Shown here one piece after another: positions 52,228 through 60,086 of a stretch of DNA of 64,000 bases. The stretch's first letter is position 1; every line of letters starts with the position of its first letter. The stretch covers positions 56,565-120,564 of the forward strand of contig JAFQWY010000047.1 in NCBI GenBank assembly GCA_017407225.1, in the 5' to 3' direction. Origin of the DNA: Clostridia bacterium. Its GTDB lineage: Bacteria; Bacillota; Clostridia; Oscillospirales; CAG-272. The notes under the pieces are model-generated. The model was not told the DNA's origin. It made no database searches and saw nothing but the letters and a program-made list of their open reading frames with translations. Position numbers and translations under genes: made by a program.

Positions 52228-53226
52228 ATGAACGGATTATTAGTATCGCCGTCCCCTCACCGCACCGGTCAGGTATCCACGGCGAAAATCATGCTGGCAG
52301 TCATTCTGGCACTGGCACCGTCTGCCATCGCGGGATGTGTTTATTTCGGTCCCCGTGCCGCTGCCGTTCTGCTGGTCTGCATAGGCTCCTGCGTGGGCTT
52401 TGAAGCTCTGGCACGGTACATCATGAAGCGCGAACAGACAGTCTATGACCTGTCCGCAGCCGTAACCGGACTTCTTCTGGGCATGAATCTCCCCGCAACC
52501 ACTCCCTTCCATGTGGCCATCATCGGCAGCTTCGCGGCAATCGTTGTTGCCAAGCAGATGTTCGGCGGTCTGGGACAGAATTTTGCAAATCCCGCCATCG
52601 CCGCAAGAATCGTTCTGCTGCTCTCCTTCGCGGACAGTATGACCACCTGGGTCGTTCCCTTCTGGTACCGGAACAATCTGGACACCGTCACGGGTGCGAC
52701 TCCTCTCGGTGCGGAATGGCTGACCTTCACCGATGGCGGCGCAGCTCTGAAAATGGCTCCCTTCACCCTTGGCGAAATGTTCCTCGGTCAGACCGGCGGA
52801 TGCATCGGCGAAACCTGTGCGGCCGCTCTTCTGGCTGGCGGTATCTTCCTCATCGTTACAAAGGTGATCTCCGCCTCCACTCCTCTCGCATATATCGGAT
52901 CCTTCGCGCTGCTGACCCTGATTTACACCGGAAGCCTCACCGAAACCCTCTACGGCGTTCTGGCAGGCGGTCTGATTCTGGGTGCCTTCTTCATGGCGAC
53001 CGACTATGCGACCACGCCCGTAACCGCTCCCGGCAAAATCATCTTCGGTGTGGGCTGCGGCCTGATGACCTTCATCATCCGCAACTTCGGCAGCTTCCCG
53101 GAAGGCGTTTCCTTTGCCATCCTGTTCATGAATCTGCTGACTCCCTACATCGACAAGCTGACTCTCACCACTCCCTTCGGTGCGAAGAAACCCGCAAAGC
53201 CCGCGAAATCCGGCGGAAAGGAGTAA
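52228..53226 (+). CDS. rnfD: Rnf complex subunit RnfD
   Basis: A 332-residue integral membrane subunit with about nine to ten helices. The covalent FMN site is the threonine in TVTGATPLG (~155), the ApbE target. Other marks are GGLGQNFANPAIAARIVLL and FMATDYATTPVTAPGK. The C-terminal tail is Lys/Pro/Ala rich. It starts 31 bases after rnfC. Confidence 0.96.
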   Translation: MNGLLVSPSPHRTGQVSTAKIMLAVILALAPSAIAGCVYFGPRAAAVLLVCIGSCVGFEALARYIMKREQTVYDLSAAVTGLLLGMNLPATTPFHVAIIGSFAAIVVAKQMFGGLGQNFANPAIAARIVLLLSFADSMTTWVVPFWYRNNLDTVTGATPLGAEWLTFTDGGAALKMAPFTLGEMFLGQTGGCIGETCAAALLAGGIFLIVTKVISASTPLAYIGSFALLTLIYTGSLTETLYGVLAGGLILGAFFMATDYATTPVTAPGKIIFGVGCGLMTFIIRNFGSFPEGVSFAILFMNLLTPYIDKLTLTTPFGAKKPAKPAKSGGKE

Positions 53227-53229
53227 ACC

Positions 53230-53883
53230 ATGTACAAAGAAAGAATCAAGCCGCCGATGGTGCTGACGCTGATCTGTCTGATTGCCTGCGGACTCCTTGT
53301 GGCGGCCTATGAAATCACCTATGTTGACAACACCGGCGTAATGACGGAAGAACTGATCGACGGAATCAACTCCGTATACGGTTCCGGCGCATCGGATGCC
53401 TTTGAAATTCTGAAAAACGAAGACGGCTCCGTTCTGACTTATCAGGGCGTCGATGCCATTCTCTCCGACGGACGCTGCACTGCCTTTGAGGTGACCACCA
53501 GCGGCTATTCCTCGGACGGTCTCCACTGTCTGGTAGGGCTGGATGCCGGCGGTACGGTCTGGAAGGTTGTCATCCTGACCATCGGCGAAACTCCCGGTCT
53601 GGGCACAAAGGTACAGGACAAAAACTTCCTTTTGCAGTTCCGCGGCGTCAATTACAGCCACACTCTTGCTCCGGAAACCGGCGCACCGGTGAAAGCCAAA
53701 GCTGTATGGGGAACCCGTGAGGAAATCAACGAACTGCAGAAAGCATCCGCCGAAGTCATCGGCACCTCCCACACCTTCGCCCTGGATGCCGTCACCGGCG
53801 CAACCAGATCCTCAAACGGCGTTTACGAAGCCGTAAAGATCGCTCTGGCAGCCTATAACGAAATGAAAGGAGGCGCACAGTAA
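53230..53883 (+). CDS. rnfG: Rnf complex subunit RnfG
   Basis: A 217-residue subunit with one N-terminal helix (~10-28) and an outer FMN-binding domain. The flavinylation site is DAVTGATRSSNGV (~183). GETPGLGTKVQD (~118) is typical of the fold. GGAAAGGAG precedes the start. Its stop overlaps the rnfE start by one base. Confidence 0.96.
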   Translation: MYKERIKPPMVLTLICLIACGLLVAAYEITYVDNTGVMTEELIDGINSVYGSGASDAFEILKNEDGSVLTYQGVDAILSDGRCTAFEVTTSGYSSDGLHCLVGLDAGGTVWKVVILTIGETPGLGTKVQDKNFLLQFRGVNYSHTLAPETGAPVKAKAVWGTREEINELQKASAEVIGTSHTFALDAVTGATRSSNGVYEAVKIALAAYNEMKGGAQ

Positions 53884-54587
53884 TGGCGGAAAAGAAAAAA
53901 GGCAATTTCTATGAGTTTACCAAAGGTCTCATCAAAGAAAACCCCACGCTGGTAACCCTTCTGGGTATGTGTCCCACTCTTGCCGTTACCACCATGGCCT
54001 CCAACGGCATCGGCATGGGGCTGGCAACCACCTTCGTTCTGGTCTGCTCCAACATCGCCATCTCCCTGCTGAAAAACGTCATTCCCAAGGCTGTGCGGCT
54101 CCCCTGCTTCATCGTCGTGATCGCCAGCTTCGTAACCCTTATCGAATTCCTTCTCAAGGGATATATCCCCGCACTGTATGACAGCCTGGGTCTGTTCCTT
54201 TCCCTCATCACCGTAAACTGCATCATTCTCGGCCGCGCGGAAGCGTTTGCATCCAAAAACGGTGTGTTTGCATCCGCCCTTGACGGTCTCGGCATGGGTC
54301 TTGGCTTTACACTCGCCCTCTTCACCATGGGCTCCGTCCGCGAAATCATCGGTACCGGCCAGTGGATGGGCATCAATCTCCATCTCCCCGTTACCATGAC
54401 CATGTTCATCATGCCCGCCGGCGGTTTCTTCACTCTCGGCTGCGTCATCGCTCTGGTCAACAAGATTGCCAACCGCAAGCCGCCCCAGGAAATCGGCTGT
54501 GCTGCCTGCCCCAATGCCGCAACCTGTCCCACCTTCAACAAAACCCTCGGCGGTAAAGAAGCGGTCAAGGAGGAATCCGAATCATGA
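53883..54587 (+). CDS. rnfE: Rnf complex subunit RnfE
   Basis: A 234-residue, six-helix membrane subunit related to NqrD and to RnfA. ENPTLVTLLGMCPTLAVT at ~19 and NCIILGRAEAFAS carry the cysteine and asparagine positions that help form the membrane iron-sulfur site shared with RnfA. The tail has extra cysteines (GCAACPNAATCPTF), seen in some clostridial RnfE. It overlaps rnfA by four bases. Confidence 0.95.
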   Translation: MAEKKKGNFYEFTKGLIKENPTLVTLLGMCPTLAVTTMASNGIGMGLATTFVLVCSNIAISLLKNVIPKAVRLPCFIVVIASFVTLIEFLLKGYIPALYDSLGLFLSLITVNCIILGRAEAFASKNGVFASALDGLGMGLGFTLALFTMGSVREIIGTGQWMGINLHLPVTMTMFIMPAGGFFTLGCVIALVNKIANRKPPQEIGCAACPNAATCPTFNKTLGGKEAVKEESES

Positions 54588-55162
54588 AAGAACTTCTCGT
54601 AATCCTTCTCAGCGCAATGCTGGTGGACAACTTCGTGCTGTCCAAATTCATGGGGATCTGCCCCTTCCTGGGTGTCTCCAAAAAGCTCGACAGTGCCGTC
54701 GGCATGGGCATGGCCGTAACCTTCGTCATGGCCTGTGCCACCGTCTGCACTTCCCTGATCTACTCCCTGATTCTTGTTCCCATGGGACTGGAATACCTGA
54801 AAACCATCGCGTTCATCCTCATCATCGCCCTGTTCGTACAGCTGGTTGAAATGATTCTGAAGAAGAAAATGCCCTCCCTCTATCAGGCTCTGGGCGTGTA
54901 CCTTCCCCTCATCACCACCAACTGCGCCGTACTGGGTGTAACCATCCTCAACATCGACAACAGCTACAATATGATCCAGTCCATTGTCAACGCTGTCGGT
55001 GCCGGTCTGGGCTTCACTCTCGCACTCATCATTTTCAGCGGCGTGCGCTCCCGGGTCAACGCTGCGGATATCCCCAACACCTTCAAGGGAATTCCGGCAA
55101 CCCTCATCGCCGCTTCCATCGTATCCGTCAGCTTCATGGGCTTTTCCGGACTGTTCGGCTGA
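54584..55162 (+). CDS. rnfA: Rnf complex subunit RnfA
   Basis: A 192-residue, six-helix membrane subunit homologous to RnfE in inverted topology. DNFVLSKFMGICPFLGVSKK (~16) and TTNCAVLGVTILN (~108) carry the conserved cysteines of the intramembrane iron-sulfur centre. It is part of the ion-translocating core. Confidence 0.96.
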   Translation: MKELLVILLSAMLVDNFVLSKFMGICPFLGVSKKLDSAVGMGMAVTFVMACATVCTSLIYSLILVPMGLEYLKTIAFILIIALFVQLVEMILKKKMPSLYQALGVYLPLITTNCAVLGVTILNIDNSYNMIQSIVNAVGAGLGFTLALIIFSGVRSRVNAADIPNTFKGIPATLIAASIVSVSFMGFSGLFG

Positions 55163-55190
55163 TCCACCAATGTGAAAGGAACAAGAAATT

Positions 55191-55997
55191 ATGACCACAT
55201 ATATTTTCCCCATGCTGGTTTTCGCTGCCATCGGTCTGGTGGCAGGTGTTCTGCTGACAGTCTGCTCCAAGATTTTTGAAGTCAAGGGTGACGAAAAAAT
55301 CGAGGCCATCTCGGAAGCGCTGCCCCAGGTCAACTGCGGTGCCTGCGGTTTCTCCGGCTGCAGTGACTATGCTTCCGCCATCGTGAACAGCGGTGCCCCC
55401 ATCAATATGTGCAAGCCCGGCGGCAACGAATGCGTCAAGAAAATCGCCGGCATCATGGGCATGGAAGCCGTAAAGGTAATGCCCCAGGTGGCTGTGGTTC
55501 TCTGCAACGGCGACTGCCATGCAACCAAGTACAAGTTTGAATTCCAGGGCGTGGAATCCTGCAGAGCGGCAAACCGTCTATACAACGGTGCCAAGGTCTG
55601 CACCCACGGCTGTCTTGGCTTCGGGGACTGTGCCGCTGCCTGCCCCCAGGATGCCATTCTGGTCATCGACGGTCTGGCGAGAATCGACAAATCCAAGTGC
55701 ATCGGATGCGGACTCTGCGTGAAGACCTGTCCCGACCACCTGATCGTTCTCAGAGACATCGACAAAAAGATCGACGTATGCTGTTCTTCCACCGATGTGG
55801 GCAAGATCGTCCGTTCCACCTGCTCCCACGGCTGTATCGGCTGCAAGATGTGTGAAAAGAAATGCCCTGCCGATGCCATTCATGTGGTAAACAACATCGC
55901 CCGCATCGACTACAGCAAGTGCCATGCCTGCGGTATCTGTGCCGACGCCTGCCCCACCAAGGCAATCCGCAAGTGCGACATGATTTACGACATTTAA
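55191..55997 (+). CDS. rnfB: Rnf complex subunit RnfB
   Basis: A 268-residue subunit that takes electrons from reduced ferredoxin. An N-terminal helix (~5-25) is followed by the NCGACGFSGCSDYA cluster site (~48) and then several ferredoxin-type motifs: CLGFGDCAAACP, CIGCGLCVKTCP, CIGCKMCEKKCP and CHACGICADACP. This multi-cluster form is typical of clostridial RnfB. It is the last gene of the operon, ahead of a terminator. Confidence 0.97.
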   Translation: MTTYIFPMLVFAAIGLVAGVLLTVCSKIFEVKGDEKIEAISEALPQVNCGACGFSGCSDYASAIVNSGAPINMCKPGGNECVKKIAGIMGMEAVKVMPQVAVVLCNGDCHATKYKFEFQGVESCRAANRLYNGAKVCTHGCLGFGDCAAACPQDAILVIDGLARIDKSKCIGCGLCVKTCPDHLIVLRDIDKKIDVCCSSTDVGKIVRSTCSHGCIGCKMCEKKCPADAIHVVNNIARIDYSKCHACGICADACPTKAIRKCDMIYDI

Positions 55998-56007
55998 TCA
56001 TCAACCG

Positions 56008-56054
56008 CAAAACGCCTGTCTGCCGGATTTTTGGCTGCAGACGTTTTGTTTTTC
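56008..56054 (+). terminator. Terminator of the rnf operon
   Basis: CAAAACG and GTCTGC (56008-56023) pair with GCAGAC and GTTTTG (56037-56048), with a three-base bulge; TTTTTCC follows. It lies only 22 bases before the next ATG. Confidence 0.8.
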
Positions 56055-56075
56055 CCCATACCAAAGGAGGTTAGT

Positions 56076-58166
56076 ATGGCAGTTTCCATGATCCCGGAAT
56101 ACGACAACGGTTTATACATCCTCAGAGATCAGGCTCTCCGGGACGGTCTCTGGCTGAGCGTTCGCTTTACCGGCGTATCCGGCTGTTCCCGGATTCATAT
56201 CGCCGCAGACGACCCAGATCACGTTATTTATTCCCTTTCCGTCATCGGATGTGCGTTTTTCCCGGAAAAGGATGTATCCCATATGCGGCTGAAAGGACTG
56301 GACGGTATCCATACCCTGTATCTGAAGCCGGCATCGGGATTCCGGATTCTCTCCGCCGGGCTGAACGAAGAATGTCCCGTTCCCGAATACATCCCCGTTC
56401 CCGACGATGCGGTTCCTCCATCACAGTCCCCGGAATGGACGGCAGTGGATGAGCTGGGACGGCGTACTTTCGATGCGGAGGACGTCCGGGGATACCGTTC
56501 CGACAGAAAGGTGGGAATTTTCTACTGGTCCTGGCGTGACGCTCACTCCGCTCTGGAACCGGTGAATGTATCGAAAATCATGCGGGAAACTCCCGGCGCC
56601 GAATACAACGAAAACCATCCGGCATGGGGCGAAAACCGCAGAACCCAGGCCTTCTGGAACGAGCCCCTGTACGGGTACTATCTGAACCGCGACCCGTATG
56701 TGATCCGCCGTCATGCCGTTCTGCTGGCAAATGCCGGAGTGGATATGGTCATGTTCGACTGCACCAACGGCTCCCTCGTCTGGAAGGAATCCTACGAGCC
56801 CATTCTGGAAGGCTTCCGCGCTGCCCGTGCCGACGGAATCAACGCACCGAAGGTGGCATTCATGCTGAATTTCGGTCCTCTTCCCACCAGTGAAGAAATG
56901 CTCCGCGCCCTGTATCAGGATCTGTATGCCCCGGGACGATACCGGGATCTGTGGTATCTGCACGAAGGAAAGCCCCTGATCATGGCGTATCCGGAATGTC
57001 TGCCGGAGACAGGAAGCTGTGAACAGGATACCGCACTCTTGAACGAAATCCGTAACTTCTTCACCTTCCGGCCCGGTCAGCCGTCCTACGGATACGGACC
57101 GACACAGACCAGAATGTGGGGATGGCTGGAAAAATATCCCCAGCATAAATTCGGTCAGCGCCCGGACGGTTCCGCGGAAATGATGACCGTCGGTGTGGCG
57201 CAGAACTGCAATGACGAGCTGATCTGCACCTACTTCAACAACCGCGGCACCTACGGCAGAAGCTATACCCACCGGTACGGCCACAGCCTCCTGAACGACA
57301 CTTCCTATCGTTACGGATACAATGTACAGGAACAGTGGGACCGTGCCATCGACTGCGACCCGGACTTCATTTTCGTCACCGGATGGAACGAATGGATCAT
57401 GGGACGCTGGCACGAACCGTGGGTGAAGGATCCGGACAGCACCCAGCTTGCCTTTGTGGATCAGTTCGATCTGGAGCACAGCCGGGACATTGAACCCGAC
57501 CGCGACGGAATCCGCGACACCTACTACCTCCAGCTCTGCTCCAACATCCGCCGCTACAAGGGCGCACTCCCCAGACAGATGCCCTCCGCCCAAAAAACAA
57601 TCCGCACAGCCGCCGATTTTGATGAGGTTCAGCCCCTCTACCTCAGCGAACGGGGTACCACCATCCACCGGGACTGCAGAGGATTCGGCTCGACCCACTA
57701 CACCAACACCACCGGACGGAACAACATCATCGCGGCAAAGGTGGCGCGGAATCCGGAATACGTCTGGTTTCTGGCAGAATGCGCCGGGGAGATCACCGAA
57801 AAATCCGGTGACTTCCACATGACACTGTACATCAACCTGAACCGGTGCCGGAATACGGGCTGGGAGGGCTACGATCTTGCAGTCAGCCGCACCGCCGGAT
57901 CCGGAGATGTTGTCCCCCTCGAACGGTACGGTACGTCCGGTTTTGAGAAAATCTCCGACATTCCCTTCCTGCAGGAGGGCAGAACCGTCATTTACCGGCT
58001 TCCACGATGCCTGTTCGGCGACGGTCCGCTGGATTTCGAATTCAAGTGGGCGGACAATGTGGGTAACAACGACATCATGGATTTCTACTGCGACGGCGAC
58101 ACCGCACCTGCCGGACGGTTCAACTACATCTTCCGGGAGTCCGGCTTCCCGATCAGATCCGAATAA
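56076..58166 (+). CDS. Unassigned glycosidase-like protein (GH71/GH99-like barrel with carbohydrate-binding C-terminus)
   Basis: A 696-residue protein without a signal peptide. Residues 1-110 look beta-rich. Residues ~150-480 resemble barrel enzymes of the GH71/GH99 kind, with KVGIFYWSWRD, LLANAGVDMVMFDCTNGS, KPLIMAYPECL and FIFVTGWNEWIMGRWHEP. Residues ~520-696 resemble a family 9-like carbohydrate-binding domain (HMTLYINLNRCRNTGWEGYDL). The acidic residues in FDCTNGS and GWNEW are candidate catalytic sites. AAAGGAGG precedes the ATG at 56076. No separate promoter was seen, so it may rely on read-through from rnf. Confidence 0.6.
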   Translation: MAVSMIPEYDNGLYILRDQALRDGLWLSVRFTGVSGCSRIHIAADDPDHVIYSLSVIGCAFFPEKDVSHMRLKGLDGIHTLYLKPASGFRILSAGLNEECPVPEYIPVPDDAVPPSQSPEWTAVDELGRRTFDAEDVRGYRSDRKVGIFYWSWRDAHSALEPVNVSKIMRETPGAEYNENHPAWGENRRTQAFWNEPLYGYYLNRDPYVIRRHAVLLANAGVDMVMFDCTNGSLVWKESYEPILEGFRAARADGINAPKVAFMLNFGPLPTSEEMLRALYQDLYAPGRYRDLWYLHEGKPLIMAYPECLPETGSCEQDTALLNEIRNFFTFRPGQPSYGYGPTQTRMWGWLEKYPQHKFGQRPDGSAEMMTVGVAQNCNDELICTYFNNRGTYGRSYTHRYGHSLLNDTSYRYGYNVQEQWDRAIDCDPDFIFVTGWNEWIMGRWHEPWVKDPDSTQLAFVDQFDLEHSRDIEPDRDGIRDTYYLQLCSNIRRYKGALPRQMPSAQKTIRTAADFDEVQPLYLSERGTTIHRDCRGFGSTHYTNTTGRNNIIAAKVARNPEYVWFLAECAGEITEKSGDFHMTLYINLNRCRNTGWEGYDLAVSRTAGSGDVVPLERYGTSGFEKISDIPFLQEGRTVIYRLPRCLFGDGPLDFEFKWADNVGNNDIMDFYCDGDTAPAGRFNYIFRESGFPIRSE

Positions 58167-58172
58167 TACAGA

Positions 58173-58210
58173 ACGGCTGCTGTCCCGGATATACAGGAAC
58201 GGCAGCCGTA
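58173..58210. terminator. Bidirectional hairpin between convergent genes
   Basis: ACGGCTGC (58173-58180) pairs with GCAGCCGT (58202-58209), with TCC/GGA inside. T-runs are short on both sides. Confidence 0.55.
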
Positions 58211-58213
58211 AGT

Positions 58214-59950
58214 TTATGCTTTTGTATAGGTGATGCAGGCGGCAAGCTCCTTCAGTCCCCATCCCGATGCAGCCGCGGCAAACATAGCGGCACCGAATGC
58301 TGCCTCTTCCATGTGGGCGGGCAGATATACCTCCATGCCGAACACATGGCTGAGCATCCGGCGCAGAGCAGGATTCTTCCGCACCGCATTTCCGGAAATG
58401 ATGAGCGTATCCGCAGAATTGTGAGACATCTGCAGATACATTCCGTACAGCTCATCCGCCATTCCCCACAGCGTACCGGCAATCATGGCCTCCGGTGTCA
58501 GATTATCCTCGGAAATTCCGTCAACAGCACCGCGCACACCGGGATCTCCACGGGTTCCGCAGAACGATGTCCGCACTTTCAGGAAGTCCCCTTTTTCCAG
58601 ACCTTCCTCCGCCAGCCGGTTCATGACCTCATACTGTTCCCTCTCCGGCATTCCGCAGGCTTTCACATAGCTCCGGAAAAACCGTTCCATCAGGGCATAG
58701 GCACGTCCGCCGCAGAGAGCAGATCCGCTTGCCAGCCAGCAGTTCTCCAGATAGGGGCGGATTTCCATGGCCGGGTCATCTCCTGCCGGTCCGGGACTGC
58801 CGCTCATCACCGAAATCTGGCTGCCGGTTCCGAAATTGGCAAGAACCGAATGCTCCGGATCCTTTACCGAACCCATGAAGCTGGCCTGATTGTCGCCGAT
58901 GGCTGCGCTGACCGCAATTCCGCGGTAGTATCCGGCAATCTCGCACTTTTCCGTCACATCCGGCAGAAAATCGGGATCCAGCCCGCACCGCAGAACAGCG
59001 TCCCGGTCGAAGACATTGTCACAAATCCGGTACAGTCCCAGACTGGCGGCATTGGAGCTGTGCATCAGGGGCTTTTTCCTGCCCGTCAGCTCCATGACCA
59101 GATAATCCATCACGGTGCAGAGCATGACAGCGTTTTCCGGCACCGTTCCGGCAAGGGTATTGGCATAATGGGTGGCAAGTCCGTAGCCGGGAGAGACCCG
59201 GTATCCGGTCAGTTCCTCCATCCGCTGACAGGGGGAAGGCGATCCCAGCCCGGCACGCTGATCCTGCCAGGTATACAGGGGGGATACCGCGCGTCCTTCC
59301 CCGTCGATGTACAGAATCCCGTGCATCTGACCGGTGATTCCGATGGCCTTCACTCCGGGATACCGTCCCAGCAGGGAATCAAGCAGTCTGCCGATCCGGC
59401 TTCTGATCCGATCCGCATCCTGCAGTTTCTCCCATACCCGACCGGTGGGAATGTCGGATCCGTTGGCAATGGTATAAACCCCGGCAGGCATTCCCGTATT
59501 CACATCCAGAACCACGGCGCTGATGGTGGTGGTACCGATATCAATTCCGATGAAGGGCGTGATCGGAGCCGCAGTCTGCTCCTCGTTTTCCGCATCTCCG
59601 GCAGGATCTCCCGACAGAATTTCCGACAGATCCCACAGCTCACCGCCCAGCAGACGGCTGCACAGCTTTACCTGATCCATGGCAATGTCGGCTTCATTCC
59701 GGAGCTCCGACAGCCTCTTGTTCAGCATTTCGGAAGTGGAGATGACATTGTCCTGCCACAGCTGGATGTCCGCCAGCGATACCCCGGCCTGCCTCAGAAC
59801 CGCAATCCGCTTCAGCCGCTCCACATCGCTCTCATCATATTCCCGGTAGGAGTTGTCCGAGCGATCCACGCACAACAGCCCCTTTGCTTCATAAAAACGG
59901 ATGGTTTTCCGGCTCAGCCCCGTCAGAAGCTCCACATCACGAATCCGCAT
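58214..59950 (-). CDS. MerR-type regulator fused to an FGGY-family carbohydrate kinase
   Basis: A 578-residue fusion. Residues 1-70 are a complete MerR winged helix (MRIRDVELLTGLSRKTIRFY, REYDESDVERLKRIAVLR), then a dimerisation helix (~72-115) and a short acidic linker. Residues ~132-578 are a full FGGY kinase: phosphate loop GIDIGTTT (135-142), ITGQMHGILY, TWQDQR, catalytic-base candidate in AIGDNQASF, ANFGTGSQIS and IISGNAVRKNP. Closest in feel to sedoheptulokinase/xylulokinase-like members. It may sense a sugar through the kinase and regulate transcription directly. GAGG lies six bases ahead of the ATG at 59950. Its promoter has a MerR-type 19-base spacer. Confidence 0.87.
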   Translation of the reverse strand: MRIRDVELLTGLSRKTIRFYEAKGLLCVDRSDNSYREYDESDVERLKRIAVLRQAGVSLADIQLWQDNVISTSEMLNKRLSELRNEADIAMDQVKLCSRLLGGELWDLSEILSGDPAGDAENEEQTAAPITPFIGIDIGTTTISAVVLDVNTGMPAGVYTIANGSDIPTGRVWEKLQDADRIRSRIGRLLDSLLGRYPGVKAIGITGQMHGILYIDGEGRAVSPLYTWQDQRAGLGSPSPCQRMEELTGYRVSPGYGLATHYANTLAGTVPENAVMLCTVMDYLVMELTGRKKPLMHSSNAASLGLYRICDNVFDRDAVLRCGLDPDFLPDVTEKCEIAGYYRGIAVSAAIGDNQASFMGSVKDPEHSVLANFGTGSQISVMSGSPGPAGDDPAMEIRPYLENCWLASGSALCGGRAYALMERFFRSYVKACGMPEREQYEVMNRLAEEGLEKGDFLKVRTSFCGTRGDPGVRGAVDGISEDNLTPEAMIAGTLWGMADELYGMYLQMSHNSADTLIISGNAVRKNPALRRMLSHVFGMEVYLPAHMEEAAFGAAMFAAAASGWGLKELAACITYTKA

Positions 59951-59976
59951 ACACACCTCACCCAATGTTTTTCTAC

Positions 59977-60007
59977 ATTATAAACTATCCCCCCGGCGGA
60001 CAGTCAA
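59977..60007 (-). promoter_or_regulatory. MerR-type promoter with 19-base spacer and internal dyad
   Basis: Minus strand TTGACT (60007-60002), 19 bases, TATAAT (59982-59977). The spacer contains the near-palindrome TCCGCCGGGGGGA (60000-59988), six pairs with one mismatch. Long spacers with a central dyad are the hallmark of promoters activated by MerR proteins, so autoregulation by the fusion protein is likely. Confidence 0.7.
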
Positions 60008-60035
60008 GGGAGATGGCTGTAAATATTCTATGAAC

Positions 60036-60078
60036 AAAAGGCTGCCCCCACAGAACGTGTCCTGCATGAGGCAGCCTT
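60036..60078 (-). terminator. Terminator of the GH32 gene
   Basis: On the minus strand AAGGCTGCC (60078-60070) pairs with GGCAGCCTT (60046-60038), followed by TTGTT. Confidence 0.7.
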
Positions 60079-60086
60079 GCTTTGAT

